NCBI GenBank assembly: GCA_947652115.1
Contig: OX393574.1
Coordinates: 11,332,336 to 11,396,335, forward strand
Length of the DNA stretch: 64,000 nt
Direction of reading: 5' to 3'
Source of the DNA: Blastomussa wellsi
Taxonomy: Eukaryota > Cnidaria > Anthozoa > Scleractinia > Plerogyridae
The position numbers and the translations under genes were made by a program. How positions within the stretch are numbered: the stretch's first letter is position 1; each line of letters begins with the position of its first letter. Positions 50,705 through 62,374 of this stretch are shown one piece after another. The notes beneath the pieces are model-generated. The model was given only the letters and a program-made list of their open reading frames with translations. It searched no databases and was not told the DNA's origin.

Positions 50705-51089
50705 AAGGACACTGTCACGCCTGATGTATCATAAGTTAACAAGTATGGCCTGTAGCTTGCTGTAATTGTGCTTTATTGTCTTGCAATAGAAGGATAAAAA
50801 TGCTAAAAGTGGTGAAAACAAAGAAATATCAACTAAGAAGAAAAAATAACTGAAAGATTCAAAATTTCACCAGCATTTCAGCTTTCAGTACTGGACATCC
50901 TGCCCAGAAATCAATATTGATGAAATGCAACCACATCCATCCTTGTAATTCTGTACTTCTTCCTAAAAATGCCTGCTCTGTCTTGTTCTGCGCAATCTTT
51001 TTATTAAATTTATTCGTGTATTTGGTGACATTTGGCACAATAATATGGAAATTAGAACATTAAAATTTCTATAACCAGGCGTGACATTG
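50705..51089 (+). mobile_element. TTAA-flanked MITE, copy B
   Basis: Begins after TTAA (50701-50704) with AAGGACACTGTCACGCCTG and ends CAGGCGTGACATTGT before TTAA (51090-51093): partly eroded inverted ends. Relative of 47237-47595. Confidence 0.78.
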
Positions 51090-51321
51090 TTAATTACTTT
51101 TACATTTCCGTGTTTTATCGCTACTTTTCTATACCTGGAGCGACCACACACACCCACTTGTGTATCTTCACTCAATTCAGTTTGAGTGCGTACGTGAGAC
51201 CTTTAACCCTATGAATGTGCCAGAATACATAGTACTAGTAAAGGAAATGGACACGAAAATCCTCCAAGCCACGAAGCCTGACGTACACGGAGATTCCCAT
51301 CTTTGCGTTATACCACACAAT

Positions 51322-51521
51322 AGGCCTTTTGCAACAAACGGTCACATGGTTCAAAATCCGCCATGCTGAAGGGCAAGCTTATTATTATTCCCGCACTGGG
51401 ACATCCAAACAAAGCGACTTCAGCCAGTCAAGCTTGACCTTTCTTTGTTTTGGATGTCCCAGTGCGGGAATAATAATAAGCTTGTATTTGGTACCATGTG
51501 ACCGTTTGTTGCAAAATGCCT
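51322..51521. repeat. Foldback repeat, 200 bp
   Basis: TTTTGCAACAAACGGTCACA and TGTGACCGTTTGTTGCAAAA form the outer arms. CAAGCTTATTATTATTCCCG CACTGGG and its inverse (51374-51409; 51449-51484) form the inner arms. Confidence 0.85.
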
Positions 51522-51548
51522 ATTTATGCATCTTAGGGCCCTACTTAT

Positions 51549-51716
51549 GGCCCAGACCTTATTCCTGATAGCGGCCATGTTTGTTTTCAAGTTGTAATGC
51601 AATGCAAATTAGGCACGTGATTTGTGAGGGGCAAACAAGCCTAATCGATACATTTCAGCTGGTGTGTTATCATGTATAGCCTGATAATTTTTGTTTTCAT
51701 TGCCATACTTTGGTGT
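51549..51716 (+). repeat. Dispersed unclassified repeat, copy 2
   Basis: Same family as 6423-6580, same orientation; ordered shared blocks over 160 bp. Confidence 0.7.
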
Positions 51717-52119
51717 CCAGTAGTTTTTTGGTGAAAATATTCCACATCTCACGCGCGGCGCTTTATTAAAGAAAACGGCTTGGTCTGTCATTGGAAGGAG
51801 ACCAACACCAGAAAGGATGGGCAATGTATCGAGAGAAAAAACCTCACTATTATTTTAATTGAAACTCACTACAGAAACTGCTAGCTATGTGCGAAGAAGG
51901 TCACGGTTTTTCTCTTTCCTTTTTGTGTGACAAATTAAACCGTTTTTGTCCTCTCTGCAGAAGTATCTTAAAATTAAAGAATTAAAGTAAATTTCGTTTG
52001 GTTACTGACTCTGCACGTCTTTAATGATCACGTTCATTGTCATCGCCTGCCCATTTGCCGTTGTATAGCAGGCATTGAAAGAAAAATTACACGTCTATCG
52101 ATCGCTCTTTAGCAACTAA

Positions 52120-53136
52120 GGGACTGTGCAATAATTACCTGGAGGGGGGGGCCGTAAAACGAGAGGGGGGGGCACAATGTAAACTAACAGCCTTAGGGAG
52201 GGGGGGTAACATGTAATTTTCTAAATAAGTGGGGGGGGGGCAACTAAAAAAATGACTTTATGACTCAAAAACCAAAGATATTATTTTACTGAAAATTATA
52301 CTCACTTTTTTCTGGACTGATTTATATAAATTTCATATGGCATGACCTAACATTTAAAGTAACACAGCCATGAGCAGTTCACCAATCTGGGACTGATTTT
52401 CAATGATACAAATAAAACATGAATAAAATAAAATAGAACAGAACTAGTTATTACATGCAATAACAAAACCATCAGCAGTTCATGTAAATGTCTGGTGACT
52501 TGATGTTTTACCCTATTTATGAGTAACACAACAGGGGTAAATCTAGAATTTATAGAAGTAGAGGATGTCCCCAACAGGAAACCAAGAACAAAATTAATTC
52601 TGATTGACAATAAATGTACGGAATTTTAGGCCCAAGGTAAGTATCACATCAACCTTATTACACCCCTCTAGATTTACCAATGGAGATAATTAAAAAACTG
52701 GAAATGCAGGTAACAAGTGAAATTCACTTGAGAATATTATCAAAATGATACATGTTTTTGTTAGTGTTTAAGAGCTTGATGATAAAAAGTCTTCAACAAA
52801 CTCTTCAGCTTCTCCCACAAAGCACTTAGAGTTTAACAGGTCTCCTAAACAAGCTTTATCAGTGCGAGACGTAAATAAAGCAATAATATCTGGATCGACA
52901 TTATCAATCTGTGGCACTCCATATTTTTCTGGCTCATATTCTCCATCAACTGCTGTTCCTCCCAGTTGACTAGGGAGAGGGAGAGGGGGAGGGGGGGGGT
53001 CAAACTTAATGTTATTATTGTGTGAGGGGGGGTTGAAGTTAATTTTTGCTTAACGAGAGGGGGGTATGACTTAATTTTTGGCCATTTGGAACCCATTTTA
53101 CGCCCCCCCCCCTCCAGGTAATTATTGCACAGTCCC
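52120..53136. mobile_element. Harbinger-type element, 1017 bp, transposase lost
   Basis: Inverted ends GGGACTGTGCAATAATTACC TGGAGGGGG are flanked by TAA on both sides (52117-52119, 53137-53139), a PIF/Harbinger-style 3-bp duplication. Inside, the - strand keeps a frame QLGGTAVDGEYEPEKYGVPQ ... ENFV-like acidic tail (about 52975-52775) that may be residual coding sequence. G-rich runs lie next to both ends. Confidence 0.85.
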
Positions 53137-53482
53137 TAATTCATACTTACGCGTACACCATCAGATTATGGTGCACGCGGGAAGTTTGGAGAGCGCGAAA
53201 GAGGCGCGGCTTGAGCTTCTTGGGTGCTATCCAAAATTTCCAAATATATTACAAATAGATCGATAGTGCACATCTAAAAGCATGAACCAATAATTTAATA
53301 CCATTGTCGATGGCAATATTCATCAGCGCCATAACTCGCGTGAGGAAAGGGCAAAGCGACTTGCTTAGTCGTAATCAGCGCGGCACTGCTTGATCTGTTA
53401 AAATGATAATTAACGAGCTAAGACTTTTGGTAAATGAGCTCTTTGAAAAACAAGGATAAGTTTTAATACGTGTTTCAAGCCA

Positions 53483-54978
53483 TCAACATACACTTTCAGG
53501 GATTCCATCCAAATGTCTGAGTGCATACTCCGAAATCGAAAGCACGTGATCCATCCCTTCCAACTCGTTGTTGCTTAGAGGGCACAACTGGCTTGGCAGA
53601 ACATCTCTTTCGGATGCGGAAACAGAACCATTTTCAATCGGATCGATTAGATCCTTGAAGTCGCTTTGTTGGAGATGCCTTTTCAGTGCCACTGAACTTT
53701 CTTTAATCGACCCCGCAAGGAGTCCAAGGAAACCAGGCGAAAGAATTTGCTCGCCCGCAGTATCGGACCTCCCTTTGTAAACATGGATCGTTCTCTTGTT
53801 TCTTGCTTGAGGCAAAACGTGCCTTGGTAAATCTTTACCGGAACCATTACTCTGACCAACTTTATCCACCCCATTTACAGCTCTAACTTCTGTGTAATTA
53901 TTACTTAAAATGTGTTTACCAGCTTGGTAGTTTCCTGTAAAGGTTTTGTTTTTGAGTTTGTTCTTGCCAGAGCGAATCTCCCGACTGTAGAAGCCATAAA
54001 TTATAGGATTAAGGACACTATTCGAGTACGTGAACAATCTACAAACGGCTGAAATGATAGCGAAATATTCATGTTCATCGCCATTGCCAAGATCCACCCA
54101 AAGCCACAGGACTTGATTGGGAAACATACCAAGCGCAAACACCATTACAACAGCTACAAACATTTTACTCACATGAATGTTTTGCACCTTTTTCCGAGCA
54201 GAAATGTTGGACTGCAGGCTTGCTTCTGACGCATTGGAGCGTGTACTTCCTTCCCTAAGATTTGTTAATTCCCTAAGTGGTTTTCGACAAAGAGTTAGTA
54301 GCGCTAGGCTATGCAGTGAGATCATGAGTACCAGAGGAATTCCGTATTGTGCGAGAAAAAGAAGCAAAGTGTAGGCTTTTCTGTAGCTGGTGATGGGAGA
54401 TGGCCAGCGCTCGTCGCAGTTATCCCCGTTCAGATCTAAAACAATCGCAAAAGGTATTATAAACAGACACGACGCGAAGTGAATAGCGAAAATGCACTGC
54501 TTAACTTAAGCAGTGCATTTTCGCTATTCACTTCACGTCGTGTCTGTTTATAATACCTTTTTTGTTTTTGTCACCCTGTGAGCCTTGAAAGGATGGACAA
54601 CGGCGCGGTATCTATCACAACAAATCATGGTTAAGGTAAGCGCGGATGAAGTGGAGAAGAGAGTCTCAAGAGGCCAAATTAGTTTACACAAAACCGGTCC
54701 AAGTGCCCACCTGTAATTGCTCTCTTCAAAAACCCAATCCATGGGAATGCTTATGGTGGGAGTAAGTGTGTCGCAGATGGCTAAGTTTAGAACCAGAAGA
54801 ATATAGGATGTTTTCCGAATTCTCCTCCGAGATTGGCAGATAATATAAACAACTGCTGCGTTGCCTAAAATACTCAACGTCAAGATGACTCCAAAAAGGA
54901 TGTGTATGTAAAGTTCATTGAAGCTGAAATAAGGGAGAAATCGATCGCGATTGATATTCTGGTGTTTGAACGCCACAT
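53483..54978 (-). pseudogene. Class A GPCR 3, disrupted
   Basis: Two - strand frames are halves of one receptor like its neighbours. The N-terminal half (to 54548) has TM1 GN, NLAICDT, CDRYRAVVHPF; the C-terminal half (about 54504-53483) has IHFASCLFIIPFAIV (TM4), ECL2 CDERW, TM5 P in QYGIPL, TM6 GMFPNQVLWLW and TM7 NPIIYGF, then a Ser-rich tail. Between them a palindrome (54449-54561) introduces stops just after ICL2. No in-frame ATG exists before TM1: the nearest ATG (54978) is in another frame. It is called a pseudogene; an assembly error at the palindrome or an upstream exon could change that. Confidence 0.85.
54449..54561. repeat. 56-bp-arm palindrome inside GPCR 3
   Basis: Arms 54449-54504 and 54506-54561 are inverted copies with one mismatch (54475/54535) around a single central base. 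The left arm is receptor coding sequence (TM4) and the right arm its inverted duplicate. Confidence 0.97.
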
Positions 54979-55262
54979 TAGCGGGGCTTGTGTGGGCGTT
55001 TCATTTGGGAAACGCCATCATGTTTGTCACCTTTAACCGTTTGAGGCTTTTAGGAAACTTTATCAGTAATTTACAGTTGGTGACATCAATAACTCTAGAT
55101 ATTTCCCTCACCCAGCTAATTCAGAACACATTGTTTCATTGTTTCATTGTTGGAACATTTTAACAGATGAGTTACTGAGCATTAGGGCAGGAAGTCTTTA
55201 GAGTATATAAAACAAATTGAGAATCGAAAAACTGAATAACAACCGATCAAAATCCACTTTGC

Positions 55263-55522
55263 AATGATTTTGAAAAATAAACAGCACCACAGGAAAGTAC
55301 TGGCCAGCGGTTTCATTTAAGTGATATGAACACGCTGGGGATTCATCCACAAACTAAAAAGTTAGAACACCTTGTATCGAACCTTGTACAGCATAATTAA
55401 CAGCATCAGTACTGCTCAATAGCTTTCATTTGAATGGTCACATGTACACTAGGGCTTCATCCATTGACAGTCTAAAAAGTTAAAACCAGCTTGTACAGTG
55501 TGATATAAAAAGCACCACATCG
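55263..55522 (+). repeat. Tandem 105-120-bp repeat
   Basis: Two to three diverged units: AAAGTTAGAACACCTTGTA, CAGCATAATTAACAGCA, AGTACTG, TTTCATTTGAATGGTCACA, GGCTTCATCCA. Single units recur at 46592-46632 and 50215-50325. Confidence 0.8.
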
Positions 55523-56948
55523 TTAAATTTATTAATAATTCAAAAGGATGTATTCAATGAAAAGATACTTAATGGAACTACTTGAATGCATCGTTATTCC
55601 TGTAAGCCCCATGACAGAACAGCCATTTGTAATTTGGATACCCTCTTTCGTTTTTTTTATAAGAATATTGTTTTTCCGGCCCAGGCTAAATGTTCTTATT
55701 TTTCTGCCGATTTTAGACAGAAAATATTCTTAGACTAATAATTTATCATGATTCTTTTTACAGTTTATTTCATGTCTTTTGTGCTGCATACCTTACATAT
55801 GTATTGCGGTACTTACCATTCATCGAACTATATTATGTCCCCGGGGGCAGTGGTTTTCGTTTATTTGCACATTTTCAACACAAAATTATATTCTTATCAA
55901 AATCTCAGCCTTGGGTTTTTTCTAAAATTATTCTTAAAATTTCGCAAATTTCAGCCTCGATATTCTTATAAAATATATTCATATTCTTATTTTGAAGCTT
56001 TTAAACAGTAAAAGATACAAAACTGCTATTTCTCCAGTCCAATTTTTATGGGTATTATTTGGAATGGCTCGCCTTCGGCTCACATATTTTATATGTTACT
56101 AATATGTCTATTTATTTAATATATTTCATGTCTGTTTTTTTTAGTAATGCCATGTTTAGCGATTTTCGTGGCAAGTTGGTCGAGCGGTATTCTAAAATCT
56201 GCAATAACTTTTAGAAGCAGATACTAGCACATTTGAATACGACTCATACAATTTATGGAACAGTCCCTTCCACTCCCAAATATAAGTTAGCAAGTCAGCC
56301 AAGAGCTAAAAATATGCTTGTATTTTGCAGTGATGAGGTAGCATAGTAATGATAGGAAAAGTCCTATCAGTAAATTTGTTTAAACGGACTTGGCGTCCAA
56401 TTTAAGTAAAAAATGATGTCGTGTATTTGTTTCGGGAACGGTTCCAGTTTACCTCAAAGGAACTCTCTTCAGTTTGACCCCATCAGATCCATTTTATTTG
56501 CATGGTACGCACCTAAGCCTTCATGCACGGCTTTTGTTGCTAAAGATTACAAAAAAAAATAATAAAATAATTATTTCACTTAATTAATCAACTCAGCAAA
56601 CTCATCTGATATGCACATTATCATTTCTTAATTGTTCTGGCATGCAAAAGAAAGAACGTGCTGGATTATCATGAAAAGACCCATCCACCGCGCGCGTTTG
56701 GCATTGCTCGGTGCCTACAGATTTAATGACTTTCCAGAGTATTCTCACGTTTTTTCTGGTAGTTTTTGTACAAACCTCTTTAGCTTCGATTAATTGATTT
56801 CATCTTAAAACGATAATGAATATTTTAATACTGATAGTAATGATTAGATTACAGCCTTGTCAGTCTGGACCATCTGAAGCATGGAGAGACCGTGTGCCTC
56901 GTGCGGTCGCTTGTTAGTTTGAAGACATCTTATTTGGAGAGCAAGGGC

Positions 56949-57100
56949 GGCGCATCAATGTGGCCCGGATTCGATAACAAACCGGTACCATACGTGGCTT
57001 GAGTTTGTTCTTGGTTCCCGTTTTACTCCGAAGGCTTTTCTCCGAGTTCTCCGGTTTTTCTCCGTACTCAAAAACCAGCCTCTCTAAATTCAAATTCTAC
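56949..57100 (+). mobile_element. CORE-type SINE
   Basis: B-box-like GGATTCGATAAC (56967-56978), then ACGTGGCTTGAGTTTGTTCT and TTTTACTCCGAAGGCTTTTC TCCG, ending CTCAAAAACCAG. Related to 24396-24522. Confidence 0.65.
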
Positions 57101-57384
57101 CTATATTGAGGACGGTGCAGTGAAACCAGCTGTGGTCGATGTGGCTTCCTTTTTGAACATTGTTATTTATTTCATTTTTTCTATAATTTTGAGGGCTATC
57201 TGCTCTGTACATGTTTCCGCAGCCGAGATTTGGGACTGCCTCAGCTGTTAATTACGGATGTGGGTTACACGTCTAGATAAGATGTGCCGCATTTGATCAA
57301 AGATATTGGTACGTAAAATAAAACTGGAAGATGGTTATAATAATTAACGATTATCCAGTGAAGTCGCGCCTCTGATACTTAGCC

Positions 57385-57520
57385 GATGAGGTCGTTGGCC
57401 GAGTTGGCTAAAACCAGGCGATATTCCACAAGATTGAAAACATTTTTATTATTGTAATTATTAATTGTCACTGAAAAGCCCTCTTAGGGAGTGTCAATAA
57501 AGTTTGAAGTTTGAAATTGA
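57385..57520 (+). mobile_element. Putative SINE with type II tRNA-like A box
   Basis: TGGCCGAGTTGG fits an A box; the tail GGGAGTGTCAATAAAGTTTG resembles a LINE-derived 3' end. No clear B box was found, so the call is tentative. Confidence 0.4.
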
Positions 57521-59729
57521 ACAGGATAATTGTTTTATGCAACAAATTGTCAACGAAGCGCTTTCTACAGCTAACAGCTAGAAAAATTGCCGTTATGCGG
57601 CGCCTTGCGAAAATCAGTCAAATTATCGTTACTTATTGTATATCATAAATTATTATTCAACAAATTGTAACACTGTCCAAATAAAATATGGTCTGTTTTC
57701 TTATGTGTTACCTTCTCACGTAAACGTTGCAACTTATAATCTAAATAAATGAATGATAAATGATGATATTTAGGTAGGAAGACACAGCCTCAACTGGTTT
57801 TCATGCGCGTCCTCCATCCGTGTCCATCCAGGTCAAAATTAAATCGAGGAAAGCCGGAGAATACACCCCGAGAACTGAAAACCCTCGGAGAGAACCAACA
57901 ATCAACAATTCTAAATACACTGGGAAATGAACGAAACACAATCTCGACTGAGATTGTTCCGATGTCCTTCTTCAGTAAATACTTTCAATGGAAATGTAAT
58001 AATGACAAATGTGACAAATGTTTTGGAGTTGGAACCAAGTTGTAATAGTATCTGCACTTTCAAAATATGGTTACCATGGCAACACGAAGTTTCGCTCGCA
58101 TTAAAGGAGCTAGCTTAGTTAGTAGACATTTTTGACAATGTATAAAATTACCTTCAAATTAAAGGAAAAAAGAATCTGAGAAGAAACATGGCTGGATGAC
58201 TTCGAATGGGAAAGATTGAAAAGGATTATAACGTCTCATCCCCGATGAAGTCCCTTTAAACGAAGTGTAATTAATTCTGACTGAAAGGCATTCTTCGATC
58301 TGCGCCACTTTCAACTAAGCATCTTCAAGCTTTGTCCACTGAACAAAGACTTACACGGGGACTTTCACCGCGTTAAATGTCCGGGAGTGGGGAGGGGCCG
58401 GGGGGGGGAGGGTGATATTACCCTAAATTGTAGTTCGCTCCTTAATGGATTGTTCAGTTTAATAGACCGTTTATTTTTCGAATTCGTTTCATTTGAGGTT
58501 TACGTACTGCAATTTTAGACGACAGTCACAGTTTCGAGACCCTATCTAAGGATCACACCAGCAACAATGCCAAAAGGGGCGAAGTTAAGGATTGAGAACC
58601 TATTCCTATACCCTATCCCGCTTCACATACCTATATAACCCATATATGGGAGTTCCCCCGGGGGTAAATGATCCTTTTACCACGGGAAACATTTAGTGAG
58701 TATAACCGATATAACCTGAGGTAAATTTCCAATGAAAATTACGCACCATGTATTCTTAACCAGACCTTACCCTGCACTCTCCATAGATTTCCTAAGCAGC
58801 TAGGAACGAAAAATACTGGGTAAAAATGCCTAGTATCCGACTTTCCGCAGACGCAGTTTGCTATCAGGTTCCCGTTTGTTCAGTGGGGGGGAAGCTATTT
58901 TGCAGCGCTTAGAGACCGTAAACAGCACGCCAAACGAAAACTAAACCGTATGTCAAAGAAAAGACGTTAAGGAAAGGACAAATAGTTTACTCGTTTACAC
59001 AGATTTTTATTTCTTCCTTGTCTTATGAATAGGGTGTCATTTTTCGGGTTTGGACCTTAAATATCGATCGGCTTAATTTGTCAGGGTTTGAGAACCTTCG
59101 CGGCACACACCTATCCGTGCCCCCTTTGCTTTACGAGTATCGTATGATTATGATAAGGCGGGATCCTATTCAAATGCAGCTTTAAAAGTTAGAAAGCATT
59201 AATTGAATGAAAGATTTTAGAAAGGTCAGGAACGTTAAATCTTCATCTACAACCGCCTTAATCTGCCATCAAAATAAATTCCTGAGCGAAAATGAGGAAG
59301 GCCTCTAAATACATCAGTGTCAGCCGTGTTTGAACTCGGAGTTATGTTGTAATAACGAAGATAGTAGCTTTTCAAACTAACATTCCAAGGGTTTTCTCGT
59401 TATTGTCTTTTACATGGACCCCTGACTGTTATTACAATGCAACCATGTGGTTTTAATTTCCTGAAATGAGTTGTCTGTTCTTTTAATATGCACGCCATCC
59501 TTGTTTCGAGAATGCAATGCAACATAAGAGATAACAATTTAGTTCGTTGAGCGATTAGCGCGGCATGTGATTTCCCTTAAAAAATGTTTATTCAACATTT
59601 CTGTTCTTTTACATATGTAAACTGAAGCTTCTCGATTTATCTGAAAAATCTGCCTACCACAACATCCGCGGGGCAGTGCAAGCAAATAAGGCGGTACAGC
59701 CCATTTATAAACTCATCGAAGTTCCAGAA

Positions 59730-60986
59730 ATGACAGCAAACAACAGTACGATCCAAGGGGGTGTTGACGATTTCGCTATAGCCGCGGAATTCCGAATAGC
59801 CAAAATAACATTGTACGTAGTTATCTTCACTTTGAGCTGCATTGGAAACAGTTTGGTCGCTATTGTCATCATTGGAGCAAGAGGGATGCGAACACCACCA
59901 AATTTACTGATCCTTAACCTTGCTTTGTGTGACCTTATCACACCGGCTCTAAGCATTCCATTCGATTTGGCTCAAGAAGAACTACACTACATGTGGCCGT
60001 TTGGAAAAGCGATGTGCAAAGTTTTATGGCCATTTCAGACAATGTTCTCCACGTCTTCGTCCTTCACGTTAGCGGCTATCAGTTTGGATAGATTCAGAGC
60101 ACTGGTAAAACCCCTTGTGGAGCGTGTCTCCACTACTAGAATTCTTATGTCGTTGTTGACAATTCATGTATTTTCTATCTGTCTCTGTATTCCATATTTT
60201 ATCTCTTTGAAATACAACGACTATGAAAACTCTTGCGACGAACACTGGACTAGAATGGGCTACAGACAAGCGTACACAATTGCTCTGTTTCTTTTTCAAT
60301 TCGCTCTGCCTTTGACAACTATGTCCATGGCATATTTGTTTATCTATCGCAGCTTGCGATCTAATATCGCGAGGCTTTTCTCCTCGAATTCAAGAAAAGG
60401 AAGAACTCGCACAGTTAGCAAGACATCGAATTTAAGCAAGGACAGCGGCGAGCTCAAACTAAGGAGAGAGCAGAACATTCACTTGGCAAAAATGTTTGTA
60501 ATTGTTGTTGTGGTATTTGCAATAAGTATGTCTCCAAATCAATTTTTCTGGCTTTGGGTGGACTTTGCTGATGGCGCGGACAACAAATTTTACCATTACA
60601 TATCTGTCGTGTGTCGACTTTTCACTTACGCTAACAGTGTTCTAAATCCGTTCATTTATGCTTTAAAAAGCAAAGAATTTAGATCTGGTTTTGCAAGGAT
60701 TGGCCGTCAAAGTATGCAGCCCTTGAGAAAGCTAAGCAACGAGACAAGAAAATTTGTACGAAAGGTGAGTAGAAATCAAACCACTAGAGATCGCCCAGTT
60801 CTGCCCTCGCCAAATTCATCTGTTGGAAGAGAAAGACACGAACTTCATCTTATCAAGTGTTCCAGTGCAGCTAAAATTCAAGATAATAACTCAGAACATG
60901 TGAACGTTGACGTGTCTTTCTTAGAGAATCTTTCAAGACCCGGGCTATACAAGTTATTTGAAGAACTTCGCGAAAGCCCTTGTTAA
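59730..60986 (+). CDS. Class A GPCR 4, neuropeptide-receptor-like
   Basis: Single exon. The open frame reaches 59676, but the first ATG is 59730, giving 418 residues. N-glycosylation site NNST at 4-7. Landmarks: N40 (IGN), D68 (NLALCDL), C96, D120-R121-F122 (DRF in place of DRY), ECL2 CDEHW, TM5 QFALPL, TM6 SMSPNQFFWLW without CWxP, and TM7 NPFIY. The C-tail of about 100 residues is basic then Ser-rich. It resembles GPCR 3 most closely (SIPFD, ECL1 E-E, WVDxxxG after TM6). Confidence 0.94.
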   Translation: MTANNSTIQGGVDDFAIAAEFRIAKITLYVVIFTLSCIGNSLVAIVIIGARGMRTPPNLLILNLALCDLITPALSIPFDLAQEELHYMWPFGKAMCKVLWPFQTMFSTSSSFTLAAISLDRFRALVKPLVERVSTTRILMSLLTIHVFSICLCIPYFISLKYNDYENSCDEHWTRMGYRQAYTIALFLFQFALPLTTMSMAYLFIYRSLRSNIARLFSSNSRKGRTRTVSKTSNLSKDSGELKLRREQNIHLAKMFVIVVVVFAISMSPNQFFWLWVDFADGADNKFYHYISVVCRLFTYANSVLNPFIYALKSKEFRSGFARIGRQSMQPLRKLSNETRKFVRKVSRNQTTRDRPVLPSPNSSVGRERHELHLIKCSSAAKIQDNNSEHVNVDVSFLENLSRPGLYKLFEELRESPC

Positions 60987-61604
60987 ATGACCAGCGGCCA
61001 TTTATGGTCATTCATGAACCGCTAAGTTGGTCGTCTGTTTAATTTCTGTCTAAAAATTTTCACGTTTGAGATAACGATTTGCCACGGGTGAGTTTCAATA
61101 TCTTGTTATTATGATTTCAAACTGACCAAGACAAATCTCATTTGTCTCAAGAATTTCTCTTTCGTTAGGGATTAACTTGTGATTAGCCGTGGTTTAATGA
61201 TCTCTTTCATCCACGATTACACTTTTATTTAAAAGTTTTATATTGAAATAGGTCAATTGCGAGTATACACAGCATAATATGTGTCAGAGGAGTGTCCAGT
61301 GTTAACTGAAAAACTCGAATCGTGACCTCGACAAAATCAGACCTAACAAAAAGACAAATCGCGAAGGGGCGGATCCCGGATTTTTTCTTGGAGGGGTACT
61401 TGATGCGTGAGGTAAGCAGAATAGTCATCTCAGGAGGGTAGCCCCCGTCGCCACTGTCGTGCCTCACCCGCTTCCCGCGTTTATTTGTCTTCTATGTGTA
61501 TCTACGTATACCTTGAATTTTGTTTGTGCCCATTGTAATTGAGATTTGTTTGACATTGTGTACGTTGGGACTGAGTTTTGTTTGTGTCCATTGTGATTGA
61601 GCAC

Positions 61605-61791
61605 GAGAAACAAGTGGCTCTGAGTACACATGATTTGATTGTCTTAAATCATAAAAAGCATGTTCAATTACATCAGCCGTTGTAAACTAAGTAACGGCAA
61701 AGTGGTTTTAAAACGACTGATGTGATTGGACTCCCTTTGTTATATTTCAGTCAATCAAATCATGTGCCCCAGAGCCACTTGTTTGTTCCTC
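61605..61791. repeat. Foldback repeat, 187 bp
   Basis: GAGAAACAAGTGGCTCTG ... ACATGATTTGATTG pairs with CAATCAAATCATGT ... CAGAGCCACTTGTTTGTTC; a second pair CAATTACATCAGCCGTT / AACGACTGATGTGATTG lies inside. Confidence 0.8.
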
Positions 61792-62321
61792 TTGCACAGG
61801 CCCAGCCGGCTAAGAGGGACAAGCAGTTCTGGGACGAGAATGTGTGGTCAGCAGGTGCCTCCGCCAGTTTGGGTCTACCCATCTCCCAATCGCGAGTATG
61901 CACTTTCTTTTATGTCTCACGTGCTCACGTGCCATTTACTAGCGCTTTTAGTTACTCAATATTTAGAAGTAACACAAAGCGTACCGGAGTATTGCTGATC
62001 CTAAACAAAATGCTAGTCCACCAACATACAAGCTGCTTCCCCTCCTCCCCTTCCCCTACCCCTACCGGTAAAAGGAGACTAAAAATCTGAAACGCAACAA
62101 AGAAATAAACACTTAAGGGCCCTAGTCCGCCTCCGTCATTTGTATAATGAAACGAAATTGCATTGCTGTAAGTTATGTTACTGGACTTTATCAAGTCTAT
62201 AGCGCGAATATCTAGTCCTGAAAATGATCTCATGTTGACTGATGACCAGCTAAATAAAATATTGATGAACGTTTCTGATTTCGGATATGCTTAAAACTTG
62301 ACGAAAGTGTTAGAGTCATAG

Positions 62322-62366
<45 letters not shown>

Positions 62367-62374
62367 GTATAACA

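Larger units (their letters stand above)
46488..53482. other. Spacer between GPCR 2 and GPCR 3
   Basis: No gene is supported. It is built largely of MITEs: 47237-47595, 49673-50041, 50705-51089, 51322-51521, 51549-51716 and 52120-53136, listed separately. Short pieces of a 105-bp repeat sit at 46592-46632 and 50215-50325. Confidence 0.5.
54979..59729. other. Spacer between GPCR 3 and GPCR 4
   Basis: No gene is supported. Contains 105-bp repeat units (55263-55522), SINE-like pieces (56949-57100, 57385-57520, 57848-57920), and at 58500-58690 a CCTATCC...ACCCATATATGGGAG repeat whose relative stands at 62545-62710. Confidence 0.45.

Noticed and set aside
59676..59729. Upstream extension of GPCR 4
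   Set aside because: It would start at GTG; the first ATG is 59730.
61722..62090. 122-codon open stretch
   Set aside because: It overlaps a foldback repeat and has no recognised domain.
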